Made by a program: the position numbers and the translations under genes. DNA of 64,000 bases from a virus. Shown in pieces: positions 1 to 7,909 of this stretch. The stretch spans positions 62,001-126,000 of the IMG/VR virus record IMGVR_UViG_3300032315_001715. The stretch is one strand, 5' to 3'. How positions within the stretch are numbered: position 1 is the stretch's first letter; each line of letters opens with the position of its first letter. The notes under the pieces are model-generated. The model was not told where the DNA came from and did not search any database. It saw only the letters and a program-made list of their open reading frames with translations.

Positions 1-40
1 CATAGCACCGCGGCCCTCCACCGTCAACCGATTTCCTCGG

Positions 41-463
41 TTAGATCCGCTGCCCGCGGAACCAGCAAACCCTGTGCCGCTGGTTCAGCACATACATGGC
101 TCCATGCAATACCAACTCCGGCGTGGTGGGAACCTCACCGGTCATGGTGTAGAACCACGGATCGTTGCGCGAGTCCTGCCCCTGTGCCAGCACCGACACG
201 CGCTGGTCCCTGACCGCACCGTTCCACGTTTCCGCCCACGGCACGCCCGATCGGTGCTGACCGCTGCTATCGCCTCGCAGGGACCCGTTGGTGATGGTCA
301 GCGTCAAGCCCTGTCGGCTCCATCCCGGATGGCGCAGGCCGGTGGTGGGATGCGGCAGGCTGGTGCCGCAGGCCATGGTTCCACGATAGACGCCGTCCCC
401 GGGCAGACCCCACGCTGGCCCAGCGATCAGCACCAACGCCGCGATCAGGCACAACCGCATCAT
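41..463 (-). CDS. secreted small protein, function unknown
   Basis: 140 aa. The first 19 residues form a classic signal peptide (hydrophobic run after MMRLC, cleavage likely after AWG), so the product is probably periplasmic. The mature part is Trp/Gly-rich with Cys near residues 32 and 133 that could form a disulfide. The start overlaps the stop of the upstream 45-aa membrane gene as ATGA. I do not recognise the family; beta-rich secreted phage protein is as far as the sequence goes. Confidence 0.7.
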   Translation of the reverse strand: MMRLCLIAALVLIAGPAWGLPGDGVYRGTMACGTSLPHPTTGLRHPGWSRQGLTLTITNGSLRGDSSGQHRSGVPWAETWNGAVRDQRVSVLAQGQDSRNDPWFYTMTGEVPTTPELVLHGAMYVLNQRHRVCWFRGQRI

Positions 464-597
464 CGCCGCAGATCCGGATCGATGATGTTCCAGGTGCCGT
501 CCATGATGCGTGTGACCAAGCTGGTGGCACCCAGCAGCAGCACCACGAAGCCCAGCAGGATCAGCGGCTCAGCGAGGATTTCCATCAGAGTGTCCAT
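460..597 (-). CDS. small single-span membrane protein (45 aa)
   Basis: The start at 597 is chosen because a good Shine-Dalgarno (GGGAG) sits just upstream and a sigma70-like promoter lies at 623-651; a longer reading frame to 750 would run through the promoter. Residues 7-27 are one transmembrane helix (ILAEPLILLGFVVLLLGATS). Stop overlaps the next start (ATGA), so it is co-translated with the secreted protein downstream. Function unknown. Confidence 0.7.
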   Translation of the reverse strand: MDTLMEILAEPLILLGFVVLLLGATSLVTRIMDGTWNIIDPDLRR

Positions 598-622
598 GGT
601 GTCGTCTCCCGGTTGCAGGGCC

Positions 623-651
623 AACATAGCATGCCGGCCCTGCGGTGTCAA
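623..651 (-). promoter_or_regulatory. early sigma70-type promoter
   Basis: TTGACA, 17-nt spacer ending ATGC, then TATGTT. Drives the 45-aa membrane gene. Confidence 0.7.
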
Positions 652-661
652 CCAACATTCC

Positions 662-889
662 TCAGAAGATCTCGCTGCGGGCTTCCCGCTCACGCTCGCG
701 ATAGCTGCGATCGATCCTGCGCGCCCAGCGCACGCTTTCGATCTTGCCACGGATGCCGTCCCGCGTCAGCGCTGCCCGCAGCTCGTCGTCGGTGTAGCAC
801 TCGTCGATCACGCTGCAGGACCCAACACCCACCTTGTCGTCCCTGCGCACCGCGTTGATCCAGGCCGGCATGCCAGTGATCTTGTCCAT
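662..889 (-). CDS. hypothetical charged protein (75 aa)
   Basis: 75 aa with a CSVIDECYTDDELRAAL stretch and a strongly basic, Arg-rich C-terminal helix (RWARRIDRSYREREREAR). No signal peptide or membrane segment. Preceded by a consensus early promoter (919-946), so probably an early host-takeover protein. Not recognised. Confidence 0.65.
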   Translation of the reverse strand: MDKITGMPAWINAVRRDDKVGVGSCSVIDECYTDDELRAALTRDGIRGKIESVRWARRIDRSYREREREARSEIF

Positions 890-918
890 TGCAATCTAGC
901 TCCCTGTTCCGTGTGGTG

Positions 919-946
919 ATTATAGCACGGTGGAACAGGGTGTCAA
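919..946 (-). promoter_or_regulatory. early sigma70-type promoter (perfect -10)
   Basis: TTGACA, 16 nt ending GTGC, TATAAT: the cleanest copy of the window-wide early promoter; includes the extended -10 TGC. Confidence 0.85.
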
Positions 947-1026
947 CCATAAAATGTCCCGCGTGCAACGCCGCTGCAACCCCCTCGGCATCTCTCCGTG
1001 GTCACGCTAGCGGCCACCATGTTTGA

Positions 1027-1065
1027 CCCCGGTGTAGCGGCGTTAAAACCCGCCTAGCACCGGGG
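1027..1065. terminator. hairpin between genes
   Basis: CCCCGGTG pairs with CACCGGGG with a second inner GGCG/CGCC stem; lies just after the stop of the 99-aa gene. No clear T-run, so attenuator or processing hairpin is equally possible. Confidence 0.45.
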
Positions 1066-1068
1066 ATA

Positions 1069-1368
1069 TCAACCCCACCGCGTGATGTCTTCGAAACGAT
1101 CACTGCCCATGGTGAGATAGTCCATCTCGGTATAGCCCAAACGGTCCACACCCGCACCAATGCCCAGGTAGACACCATCTACATCAAAGGCACCGTAGCC
1201 GTAGCTGTCATAACCTTCGTCGTCATAGTTGCCAAAGTGCCGTTGCTCGTCGTAAACGTCTCGGGTGTGATCATATGGCACAGGAAGCTCACCACGGCAG
1301 TTGAACCTGTATTCATACTGGTTGTCTCGCGCATGCGGGCAGCGAGGTGAGTATTTGCCCTGTCCCAT
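1069..1368 (-). CDS. hypothetical Tyr/Asp-rich protein (99 aa)
   Basis: Start placed at MGQGKYSP (1368); the frame is open further upstream but there it overlaps the preceding gene. Rich in Tyr, Asp and Gly (DEGYDSYGYGAFDVDGVY), with two Cys. Acidic and probably soluble. Not recognised. Confidence 0.6.
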   Translation of the reverse strand: MGQGKYSPRCPHARDNQYEYRFNCRGELPVPYDHTRDVYDEQRHFGNYDDEGYDSYGYGAFDVDGVYLGIGAGVDRLGYTEMDYLTMGSDRFEDITRWG

Positions 1369-1372
1369 GATC

Positions 1373-1576
1373 CTAGGCCGCGCGGGCCACTTGCTCGACG
1401 AAGGGCCGCACCACCGACATCTCACGGCGGGTCAGCGGCGGCTCAAAGGGCTGGCCAATGTGCTGCACGCGGCTGGCCACGCGGGCCACCTCCACGCTGA
1501 GGCGATCGTTCTTGGTGTTGCTGGCGAACTTGGTCATGGCCGCGATCACCGCGTCCAGCTGGTTGTCAGGTGTCAT
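1373..1576 (-). CDS. hypothetical helical protein (67 aa)
   Basis: Start MTPDNQ at 1576 is preceded by AAGGA at good spacing and by a promoter at 1608-1636. Mostly helical; no membrane segment. Unknown function. Confidence 0.65.
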   Translation of the reverse strand: MTPDNQLDAVIAAMTKFASNTKNDRLSVEVARVASRVQHIGQPFEPPLTRREMSVVRPFVEQVARAA

Positions 1577-1607
1577 ACCGGGATCCTTGCTAGCTGTGTT
1601 GATCAAC

Positions 1608-1636
1608 AGTCTAGCACGGCCTCACCGTGCCGTCAA
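1608..1636 (-). promoter_or_regulatory. early sigma70-type promoter
   Basis: TTGACG, 17 nt ending GTGC, TAGACT; upstream of the 67-aa gene. Confidence 0.6.
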
Positions 1637-1812
1637 GCGTTTTCCAGCCCCATGGCGGCTGATACCGCAGGAATCCTGCGCCTCGCCATCGCCACGTACC
1701 GTGCCCACATCGCCAGCAGGGTTTCCGCTGCCAGGGCCGCAGCGGCCGTCATCACGCCCAGCAAGGTCCAGGCCACCACCGCGGCACCTACCCAGAAAAT
1801 CACATCCATCAT
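1633..1812 (-). CDS. small membrane protein (59 aa)
   Basis: Start MMDVIF at 1812 is fixed by an exceptionally strong ribosome site (GGGAGGGG, 8 nt upstream). Residues 3-35 are hydrophobic and could span the membrane once or twice, followed by a basic tail (RYVAMARRR). Unknown role. Confidence 0.65.
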   Translation of the reverse strand: MMDVIFWVGAAVVAWTLLGVMTAAAALAAETLLAMWARYVAMARRRIPAVSAAMGLENA

Positions 1813-1986
1813 GGCCGTTGCCCCTCCCAGGGCTACCAAGCGAATCATCGTGTTCGCCGATGCCACAATGTAGCGGATGAATGTGTTGCAAATGCGTTAA
1901 CACAGTGCAGAACCAGTGTGGAACCAAAATATATTTTTGGTCGCGGAAAACCCCCGTGGCCACTGGTGCCGCCGGTGGTTTCGGTG

Positions 1987-2568
1987 TTAGTAGTTGCTGA
2001 GCTGGTCGTCGGCACGTTCAGCAGCGTCATCCTCGTGCTGATGGAACCATGTGGTGATTTCCTCACGCTCCTTCGGGGTCAGCTCGTCGCCGGGCTCAGG
2101 GCTTATGCCCTTGGGAAGGTCCAGCTCGATGGAGTTGATTTCAAACTCCCACTCGGGACCATGTCCTGGATCGGTGCGGTCGCCCGCAAATCCCGGTGAC
2201 ACCATGGTTGCGGTGTATTCTATCCACACGTCATACTCGGCCTCATCGGGCGTGCCCTTGTGGCGGGTCATCACCATGCCCATGCCGGCATCAACGCTGT
2301 CACCCCTGCGTGGTCCACCACGTCCGTAGGCTTCGGCAACGCCGCCGCGTCGGATGGTCAACAGCACCTCGTCCATGCTGTTGTGTGCTCCCTGCACCAG
2401 CCTCATGATCTCGCTGGTGTCCTTGCTGTTCAGCGCCTTGGCAAGATCGGCCTTGATTGCCTGTGCGGTGGCCGTCAGCTGGCCCTTGTCCTCGGCAACG
2501 GTTTCGCTTGCTTGGTGCTCGATGCTTTCGAGCAGGTTACGGTAGTATCCTGGATCCTTGGTTGCCAT
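1987..2568 (-). CDS. hypothetical phage protein (193 aa)
   Basis: Good ribosome site (AAGGAGAACAAAG then ATG). The N-terminal third is helical, the centre has a Gly/Arg loop (YGRGGPRRGD), and the C-terminal half is acidic and beta-rich (EWEFEINSIELDLP). A TAAATA late element at 2596-2601 suggests late expression. Not recognised; virion-associated is a guess. Confidence 0.7.
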   Translation of the reverse strand: MATKDPGYYRNLLESIEHQASETVAEDKGQLTATAQAIKADLAKALNSKDTSEIMRLVQGAHNSMDEVLLTIRRGGVAEAYGRGGPRRGDSVDAGMGMVMTRHKGTPDEAEYDVWIEYTATMVSPGFAGDRTDPGHGPEWEFEINSIELDLPKGISPEPGDELTPKEREEITTWFHQHEDDAAERADDQLSNY

Positions 2569-2595
2569 CTTTGTTCTCCTTGGCGGTGGTTAGCC

Positions 2596-2601
2596 TATTT
2601 A
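2596..2601 (-). promoter_or_regulatory. T4-type late promoter element TAAATA
   Basis: GCTAAATAGG 27 nt upstream of the ATG at 2568. Confidence 0.5.
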
Positions 2602-2650
2602 GCCGTGGAATGTGGTTTCGCCGCCGTATGGCAATCCTAGCGGGCGATGG

Positions 2651-2812
2651 TCACTTGTCGTCCTTGCCTTCCACATAGGTGCTGGCCATGATGGCCTTGA
2701 ATCGCGCGTTCTTGCTCTTCTGCTCATGGGTCGTCAAGTCTTCCGTCTCGATTTTCACATGCGGAAGCATTTCGATTTCGTTTGCCTCTCCGGCAAAGCG
2801 GCTTTTCTTCAT
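2651..2812 (-). CDS. hypothetical charged protein (53 aa)
   Basis: Start taken at MKKSRFAGE (2812), downstream of an early promoter (2853-2881); the frame upstream of it runs through the promoter. Highly charged with a KIETEDLTTHEQKSKNARFK helix. Function unknown. Confidence 0.55.
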   Translation of the reverse strand: MKKSRFAGEANEIEMLPHVKIETEDLTTHEQKSKNARFKAIMASTYVEGKDDK

Positions 2813-2852
2813 GGTTCTCTGGTCCACAGGTAGTTGGGTTGGCGGTTGATGT

Positions 2853-2881
2853 AACATAGCAGCATCAACCATAACGATCAA
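2853..2881 (-). promoter_or_regulatory. early sigma70-type promoter
   Basis: TTGATC, 17 nt ending CTGC, TATGTT. Confidence 0.6.
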
Positions 2882-2906
2882 GCTGCTAACCAACCATATG
2901 GTGCGA

Positions 2907-3827
2907 TTATCTACGCAGGGATTGCAGACGATTCATGGCCATCTGTGCCACATCCTCGTTCCTCTCTAGCGTGGCCTTGGCAAAGCGCGTTAGGTTATGG
3001 AAATAGGTGGTGACATCGGTGGTATAACGCTGGAACCCTTCGGGATTTCGCAGGGTGGCATCGATCTGATAGTTGCTGATATTCGGCATGGGATTCTCAG
3101 CAACAGCACGGGAGACAGCGTTCATCACCTCGGGTGAATTGCGGGTATAACTGGTCAAGCGCCCCTGATTGTCGTTGATGACGTCGGTAAAGCGCTGCCA
3201 CCGCTGCCGCCCACCGATCACACCGGTTTCGTCCTGCATGGCGATGCGTTCAAGATTGATGGCACCATTGGTGGAAGGAACTCGGGTGGCATTGAACTGC
3301 AAAACGTTCTGAATTGTGTTGGGGTTTGCTGCGGTCTGTGCGGCAGCAACATCTCCCCCGCTGCCGCCAGTGACCGTGTTTACCAGCTGATCAATGTTGC
3401 CAGACAGTGACTGATCCATCTGTGCTGCTGCGCTTTGTGCTGCTGCGGGATTGGACGCCAGTCCTATCAGCGTGCCTACCATGCCTACCAGCACCAATAT
3501 CAATGTGCGATTTGCTGCGGCGGCTTTGCCCATCTTGCCGATCTTGGTCAACACCGCACCGACCTTGGGATCCATCTTGCCCGAGGAATTGAACATGTCC
3601 ATGGCTCGGGTGGTAGCCTTGGACAACAGCGAGTATTGCACATCGTCGTATTTGTCCTTGACGGCCTTGGTGGTCTTGCGAATGCGATCAAGTATGGCAC
3701 CCTCGCTGAGTGCCGTGCTTTCCAGCAGCATGCTGGATTGGTTGATTTCCGTGCAGAAGATCACAAATGGATCCTCACAAACGCTAATACGGTTGATCAG
3801 CTGTCTCATGGAGTCTGAAGCGGACAT
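2907..3827 (-). CDS. leader-bearing membrane protein, candidate head-packaged protein
   Basis: 306 aa. Begins MSASDS followed by MRQLINRI, one of several N-terminal leaders shared in this window with the kinase-like protein (MDSHSDSMRLLINAA) and others. Residues about 104-127 form a transmembrane helix (LILVLVGMVGTLIGLAS), followed by a Gln/Ala-rich region and a helical C-terminus. Ribosome site CAGGAG 10 nt before ATG, and two TAAATA late elements upstream. The leader resembles T4 capsid-targeting sequences; packaging is inferred. Confidence 0.65.
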   Translation of the reverse strand: MSASDSMRQLINRISVCEDPFVIFCTEINQSSMLLESTALSEGAILDRIRKTTKAVKDKYDDVQYSLLSKATTRAMDMFNSSGKMDPKVGAVLTKIGKMGKAAAANRTLILVLVGMVGTLIGLASNPAAAQSAAAQMDQSLSGNIDQLVNTVTGGSGGDVAAAQTAANPNTIQNVLQFNATRVPSTNGAINLERIAMQDETGVIGGRQRWQRFTDVINDNQGRLTSYTRNSPEVMNAVSRAVAENPMPNISNYQIDATLRNPEGFQRYTTDVTTYFHNLTRFAKATLERNEDVAQMAMNRLQSLRR

Positions 3828-3857
3828 GTTACATGGTCTCCTGGATGTGGTATGGGA

Positions 3858-3863
3858 TATTTA
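3858..3863 (-). promoter_or_regulatory. late promoter element TAAATA (first copy)
   Basis: GCTAAATATCCC upstream of the 306-aa leader protein; a second copy follows at 3887-3892. Confidence 0.55.
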
Positions 3864-3886
3864 GCATGCCAGCCCATCTGATGGGA

Positions 3887-3892
3887 TATTTA
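3887..3892 (-). promoter_or_regulatory. late promoter element TAAATA (second copy)
   Basis: GATAAATATCCC, tandem with the copy at 3858-3863 (both followed by TCCCAT). Confidence 0.5.
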
Positions 3893-3918
3893 TCGCTACC
3901 CCAGGTCAACCATCAAAG

Positions 3919-4245
3919 CTATGCAGCCCAGGTATAGTTGAGGGCGCGATCATGCATGACGAACTCCCAGTTCTCATCGTGGTACTCAGGCTTGGCGTCG
4001 GAATACCACACGCGGAGGTTTTCATGCGCATATCGACGGGTGTGTGCAAGATCCTCGGGCGTTCGCTTGAAATGCCTATTGATCACGCGGATGGCCGAAT
4101 GATAGGTGATGAAGTCCACCAACCATTCTCGGAACTCCTCTGCCGTGAGTTCATGCTCGGCCCGCTGGGCGATGTAGGGCACGCCTGCCATGAGGTGACA
4201 GTGGAAGTCATTGTCGTGCAGCGTGGCGATGATGAAGTTTGTCAT
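3919..4245 (-). CDS. hypothetical protein (108 aa)
   Basis: Soluble, His/Trp-rich protein; His residues at the N-terminus (LHDNDFHCH) and near HSAIRVINRHFKR could bind metal. No known family recognised. Ends NYTWAA but lacks the 'LFxLTW' signature of the neighbouring small family. Confidence 0.6.
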   Translation of the reverse strand: MTNFIIATLHDNDFHCHLMAGVPYIAQRAEHELTAEEFREWLVDFITYHSAIRVINRHFKRTPEDLAHTRRYAHENLRVWYSDAKPEYHDENWEFVMHDRALNYTWAA

Positions 4246-4299
4246 GTTTGCGATCCTTGTTGGTTATCCCCAGGTTAGCTGCCACGGCGGTGAGAGGCG

Positions 4300-4518
4300 T
4301 CATTGTTCCCTGATCGTCTTCGATCTCGGTTTGCGGGGCAGCTTGCCGTGCCGACCGTGCCAGATACCGGGACAGGTCCCGCCTCCCTGATCTCGCAGGG
4401 CGGCATCGGCCTCATCAAAGGTATCCACCGGCCATGTCACCCAGCCGCAGGTCCAGCAGATGCTCTCCTCGCCTTTGAACGGCAGGAAAACATGTCCGTG
4501 GCAGGCAACACCGCTCAT
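4300..4518 (-). CDS. small Cys-containing protein (72 aa)
   Basis: CxxC at ICWTCGW plus further Cys and His residues suggest a small metal-binding fold. Basic C-terminus (GKLPRKPRSKTIR). ATG overlaps the upstream stop (ATGA). Function unknown. Confidence 0.6.
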   Translation of the reverse strand: MSGVACHGHVFLPFKGEESICWTCGWVTWPVDTFDEADAALRDQGGGTCPGIWHGRHGKLPRKPRSKTIREQ

Positions 4519-4790
4519 TGCACCGGCACCAGATCATACACCACGATTTCAGCGGCACACCACTTGGCATGGTTATCAACCTGCCAGGGAAGATACCTCC
4601 GGGTCTCGCTGAGTTCCCGGCTGGTCTTGAGCTCGATGAGTTCCCGGCTGGTCTTGAGCTCGCTGCGCATCTTGCGCTCGGCGCTGAGACGATTGGTGAA
4701 GACGGGACTGTCATGCTCGTCCCGACACCAACCGCTGCGGCCCTTGTACCAGACGCGACCGCTGCGGATCCTGTATAGCTGCTGGTTCAT
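4515..4790 (-). CDS. hypothetical protein with internal tandem repeat (91 aa)
   Basis: Start MNQQLYRI at 4790 overlaps the upstream stop (ATGA); a GTG at 4814 is an alternative. Contains an exact 9-residue duplication (ELKTSRELI / ELKTSRELS) encoded by two 27-nt DNA repeats, placed in a charged helix. Unknown function. Confidence 0.6.
   Translation of the reverse strand: MNQQLYRIRSGRVWYKGRSGWCRDEHDSPVFTNRLSAERKMRSELKTSRELIELKTSRELSETRRYLPWQVDNHAKWCAAEIVVYDLVPVQ
4611..4664. repeat. 27-nt tandem duplication inside a gene
   Basis: Two copies (4611-4637, 4638-4664) differing by one base; keeps the reading frame and adds nine residues. Confidence 0.85.
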
Positions 4791-5362
4791 CGCGGCTTCA
4801 CCACCAGGCTCCACCAGCTTTCCATGCCTGCACCGTCATGATCTGAAATGACCTGGAGATCCAGTCCTTGTGCGTCTGCCCAAGCGACCATTTCCCTGCA
4901 CCATTGCGCATGATCACCGTGATGTGCCTGGGCAATGCTGGTGTCATAGCGGCGAGCATCATTCAGCGTCCTGGGCAGTCGCATGGGCTTGAGCACCAAG
5001 CCCTCGTTGATTGAGCGCGCGATGCGGCTTTGCAGCTCTTGGATGGCCAAGAACACCTCTTGCCGGCGTCTCTCCGCCTTCTCTCGCAGTTCCCGGCTTG
5101 CGGCCGCATCGCGATCCAAGCGCAGTCTCTCCGCCTCCTGGATGTTCTCGCGCAGCAGCGCGCCCAGGGTCTTGTGGGCAGGTTCAACCGGATCAGGCAC
5201 AGCAAGGTCCAGCTCGCGATCCAACCAACGGCGGGCTTCGTTCATGGCCATGCTGATGCCTTGCTGATGCTCTCCACCGGCTCGGAGAGCCCGGATGCTG
5301 GCAACTTCCTTTTCATACAGTGCATGCACTTCGCTGCGGGTCATGCGGGGTTTATCGCTCAT
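4787..5362 (-). CDS. coiled-coil protein (191 aa)
   Basis: Residues about 60-115 are a long charged helix (REKAERRRQEVFLAIQELQ). N-terminus MSDKPRMTRSEVHALYEKE looks like a small helical domain. Both ends overlap neighbours as ATGA, so it sits in a tight operon with the 75-aa membrane protein upstream. Unknown function. Confidence 0.65.
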   Translation of the reverse strand: MSDKPRMTRSEVHALYEKEVASIRALRAGGEHQQGISMAMNEARRWLDRELDLAVPDPVEPAHKTLGALLRENIQEAERLRLDRDAAASRELREKAERRRQEVFLAIQELQSRIARSINEGLVLKPMRLPRTLNDARRYDTSIAQAHHGDHAQWCREMVAWADAQGLDLQVISDHDGAGMESWWSLVVKPR

Positions 5363-5586
5363 CGCTGCCGAATCCCAACCTCAACGCGATCGCTGACATA
5401 CCAGCAGGCAAAGCTGTTGGGATCTCGGCTGGAATAGCATTGGTATTGCAGATATGCACCCAGTCCCCAGAATCCAAGGATGCCAACAAACATCAGCACC
5501 CAGAGCACCATGAACATGCGGCCGAACAGATCCATGCGCCGGCGGCTTTTTTCAAAGCGATTTTCAAATTGGTTTCGATTAAGCAT
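5359..5586 (-). CDS. small single-pass membrane protein (75 aa)
   Basis: Basic N-terminus (FEKSRRRMD), one transmembrane helix (residues 24-46, MFMVLWVLMFVGILGFWGLG), then a short C-terminal part with two Cys. Role unknown. Confidence 0.65.
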   Translation of the reverse strand: MLNRNQFENRFEKSRRRMDLFGRMFMVLWVLMFVGILGFWGLGAYLQYQCYSSRDPNSFACWYVSDRVEVGIRQR

Positions 5587-5631
5587 GTGATGTCAATCCC
5601 AGCGTTGATCAGCCCCGCGGGCCGTTAACCG

Positions 5632-5659
5632 ATTGTAGCAGAACAGCCCTAGGTGTCAA
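5632..5659 (-). promoter_or_regulatory. early sigma70-type promoter
   Basis: TTGACA, 16 nt ending CTGC, TACAAT; drives the 5586-4300 gene string. Confidence 0.75.
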
Positions 5660-5683
5660 GCGATATTTGCCGAACCGCGCACA

Positions 5684-5953
5684 TCACGCCCATTTCATCA
5701 GGAATGCGATCTTGTGCTCTTGGCTGGGAAATTCAATGTAGCCGTCAATGCCAAATGTTGTCACTCCGCCAAAGCTGGCTATCTCCTCGTTGACACGCGC
5801 ATCGGCAATGGGCCTGGCCATGGAATCACCCTCCGTGTCATTGAGATCGTCCCAGGCCCGATCAAGCAGATTGGAATAAGCAGGATGGCATTCTCGGCCG
5901 CCGTTTTCCAGCCGACGATACAGCGGGAGCGTGTTATCGCACCCGCTGCTCAT
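5684..5953 (-). CDS. small protein, divergent member of the 'LFxLTW' family
   Basis: 89 aa. C-terminus EHKIAFLMKWA aligns with the C-terminal signature (D/E-x-A-x-L-F-x-L-T-W) of other small proteins here. Family function unknown; membership of this one is tentative. Confidence 0.55.
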   Translation of the reverse strand: MSSGCDNTLPLYRRLENGGRECHPAYSNLLDRAWDDLNDTEGDSMARPIADARVNEEIASFGGVTTFGIDGYIEFPSQEHKIAFLMKWA

Positions 5954-5963
5954 CGGTCCACCA

Positions 5964-6554
5964 TTAGCGTCGTTGATTCTGGCGAAGCACGCCCAGCGGT
6001 AAGCTCACCGGATGTTGGCTGCATGCCTGCGGGTCTCCCTGTCCGGCCTCGGTGAGAAATGCTGTGTTGGCAGGCACCTGTCCCATGGGGCAGCGGCAGC
6101 TGGCCATGCCGTTGCCGAGATTCTCGCAGAGGAATGAAAAGCAATTGGATGCGTTGTAGCCCTGGTTGAGCTCGGCACCGCACATCTGCACCCTGGCCCT
6201 CATGTCCCGGGGGCGGTGTGAGAATCCCGATGCTTCCTGTGGGTAAAACACCCGCGGTGCGAACAAGCTCCACACCGTGCCTTCTCGGGGGATGTCGCAG
6301 GTACCTGTCATGTTGCCCGCCTGCGTGTCGGCCAGCGCGGTACCCGTCAGTATGGGGCAGCGGCATTCCACCTCGGGATAGCTCTCACCAGACGTGGTGG
6401 TGATGGTTCGACCCGTGGGGGTGCAGGTCGACGCGGCACACAATGCAAACTCCCCGTTGCAGGTGGTCAGGCCCTGGGTGCCGGGGCTTTGCGCTGCCGT
6501 GGGCGATGTCATCACCGCCGCGATGATGATAATGATGGCTATGATGTATTTCAT
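5964..6554 (-). CDS. secreted Cys-rich protein (196 aa)
   Basis: Start MKYIIAI at 6554 (GGAGA upstream) gives a textbook signal peptide of 23 residues ending TAAQS. The mature protein holds about a dozen Cys in CxC and CxxxC spacings (CRCP occurs twice), so it is probably disulfide-bonded in the periplasm or outside. Late element TAAATA at 6587-6592. Family not recognised. Confidence 0.7.
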   Translation of the reverse strand: MKYIIAIIIIIAAVMTSPTAAQSPGTQGLTTCNGEFALCAASTCTPTGRTITTTSGESYPEVECRCPILTGTALADTQAGNMTGTCDIPREGTVWSLFAPRVFYPQEASGFSHRPRDMRARVQMCGAELNQGYNASNCFSFLCENLGNGMASCRCPMGQVPANTAFLTEAGQGDPQACSQHPVSLPLGVLRQNQRR

Positions 6555-6586
6555 GGTGTCTCCGATGTTAACTGGTATTATCCTGG

Positions 6587-6592
6587 TATTTA
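6587..6592 (-). promoter_or_regulatory. late promoter element TAAATA
   Basis: GATAAATACC 33 nt upstream of the secreted Cys-rich protein. Confidence 0.5.
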
Positions 6593-6634
6593 TCGGCTTG
6601 ATACCAGCATCCCTGCGGATATCACCCGCAGGAA

Positions 6635-6967
6635 TCAATTGATCTTGGCATCGCATGCGCAGCGGGTATCATCCTTCTTGGTACTCTGTACCGAACCGGC
6701 ACCCAGCGCTGGGGTTCTCTGTCCGGCCAAGAATCCCAGCGCGGTTGATGCCAGGCTCAGCATGGCTGCCATCCATTCACCTGGTGGTGCTGCATCGGAA
6801 CTTCCCATCACCTTGATCGCCATCATGACGAAACCAATGCTGATGAATGACACCACGGTAACGGAGCACACCATGACCCCGGCATAATCCCTGAGCATGG
6901 TGGCACCCATGCGCGGGTCAACCTTACCGGAGATTTCAGCAGCAGGCTTGGCATCGTCAGTTGGCAT
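6635..6967 (-). CDS. two-span membrane protein, holin candidate
   Basis: 110 aa with a soluble N-terminus, two predicted membrane helices (residues about 31-53 and 65-82) and a basic, Cys-containing tail. Overlaps the next gene by 11 nt and lies in a four-gene late membrane cluster, which is the context of phage lysis cassettes. Holin is inference; no family match recognised. Confidence 0.55.
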   Translation of the reverse strand: MPTDDAKPAAEISGKVDPRMGATMLRDYAGVMVCSVTVVSFISIGFVMMAIKVMGSSDAAPPGEWMAAMLSLASTALGFLAGQRTPALGAGSVQSTKKDDTRCACDAKIN

Positions 6968-7448
6968 GGGTCACCTCGAATTCCAATCTGGGTGTGCGGG
7001 GATAATCTATCATCTGCTGGCCTTCGCGGCATTCGTACACCAACGTGCCGGTTAGCCTTGCTGTGCCTGCCGCCACCGAATCGCGGTTTGTCATGCGCAT
7101 GACCCAGCTGAAGGTTTCAACCTTGCCGTCGGACGACGTCCCTACCGTGCGATTGGCGCTGTTGACCACGGAATGGGCAAATCCATCCGCGTCTACAATG
7201 CCTGCATCAAAGCTTTTCAACGGGCAGTCGTTGCGCAGCTTGCGCCGGGCCACGGTGACCTGCCATGTGTGCGGTGCCGTGCCAGGCCGCACGGAAAATC
7301 CTGACTCATCCCAGATCAACACTGGTTTATCGCCGCGCAGGAATCTATCATATGCGGTGTGCGTGCCTAGTGCGATGGTTATCACCACGGCGACGAATTG
7401 CAGCTTGGGAAGATATTCCTTGAGAGCCCTGGTTATTGTTATTGCCAT
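6957..7448 (-). CDS. membrane-anchored periplasmic protein (163 aa)
   Basis: Start MAITITRA at 7448. One N-terminal membrane anchor (residues 17-34) then a beta-rich domain of about 120 residues with two Cys, presumably periplasmic. In the membrane-protein cluster 6635-7882; spanin-like placement but no recognised spanin features. Confidence 0.55.
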   Translation of the reverse strand: MAITITRALKEYLPKLQFVAVVITIALGTHTAYDRFLRGDKPVLIWDESGFSVRPGTAPHTWQVTVARRKLRNDCPLKSFDAGIVDADGFAHSVVNSANRTVGTSSDGKVETFSWVMRMTNRDSVAAGTARLTGTLVYECREGQQMIDYPRTPRLEFEVTHAN

Positions 7449-7452
7449 TGGA

Positions 7453-7572
7453 TCACCACCATCCTGCCAGCCATCCAAGTCCCACGGCTAGATTGAACAC
7501 GGTCCAGGATCCAAGACCAGCCAACACGAAGTTCTTCGCCGCAACAAGCATCATGCCAATGGATTCAAGCAT
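7453..7572 (-). CDS. 39-aa hydrophobic peptide
   Basis: Complete frame starting at ATG 7572 inside the end of the upstream gene, with AAAGG upstream, ending 4 nt before the next start. Almost entirely one membrane helix with Trp-rich end (GWLAGWW). Small holin/antiholin-like peptide is possible. Confidence 0.55.
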   Translation of the reverse strand: MLESIGMMLVAAKNFVLAGLGSWTVFNLAVGLGWLAGWW

Positions 7573-7882
7573 CGGGCTTGCCTTTCCACAGCATCTGGTG
7601 GAATGCATATACCCAGCTTAACAGGCTCAGGGTGCTGATGGCAAACACGGCCTGCACGTAGTTGTGGAGCTCCAGTGGAACACCGTATTGCATGGCATCA
7701 GACACGCCATGCAGCCCTGCTAGATTCACCGAGCTCATCAGCGCGAGGCTGGCAAATGCCCAGCGCCGCATGCCAGGTCCTAGATGCTTTTTTAGCGTGT
7801 TGCCCTGCATGAAGAAATGCGTGGTGACCAGCATCTCAACGACAAAGGCCAGGAGGAAAATCGCAGCTAATATCCATACCAT
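7565..7882 (-). CDS. three-span membrane protein (105 aa)
   Basis: Hydrophobic segments at residues 3-25, 41-60 and 75-95. First gene of the overlapping membrane cluster, with a TAAATA late element 28 nt upstream and GGAGAT ribosome site. Possible lysis function by context only. Confidence 0.6.
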   Translation of the reverse strand: MVWILAAIFLLAFVVEMLVTTHFFMQGNTLKKHLGPGMRRWAFASLALMSSVNLAGLHGVSDAMQYGVPLELHNYVQAVFAISTLSLLSWVYAFHQMLWKGKPDA

Positions 7883-7909
7883 GGTTGTATCTCCAGTAAT
7901 GTATGGAGA

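Noticed and set aside
460-750. 96-aa version of the small membrane protein
   Set aside because: Would be transcribed through its own promoter and lacks a ribosome site; the 597 start has both.
74-919. Long open frame on the plus strand
   Set aside because: Antisense to well-supported small genes with ribosome sites and promoters; high-GC shadow frame.
4611-4664. Start of a CRISPR array
   Set aside because: Only two direct tandem copies without spacers, inside a coding frame. No CRISPR array seen elsewhere.
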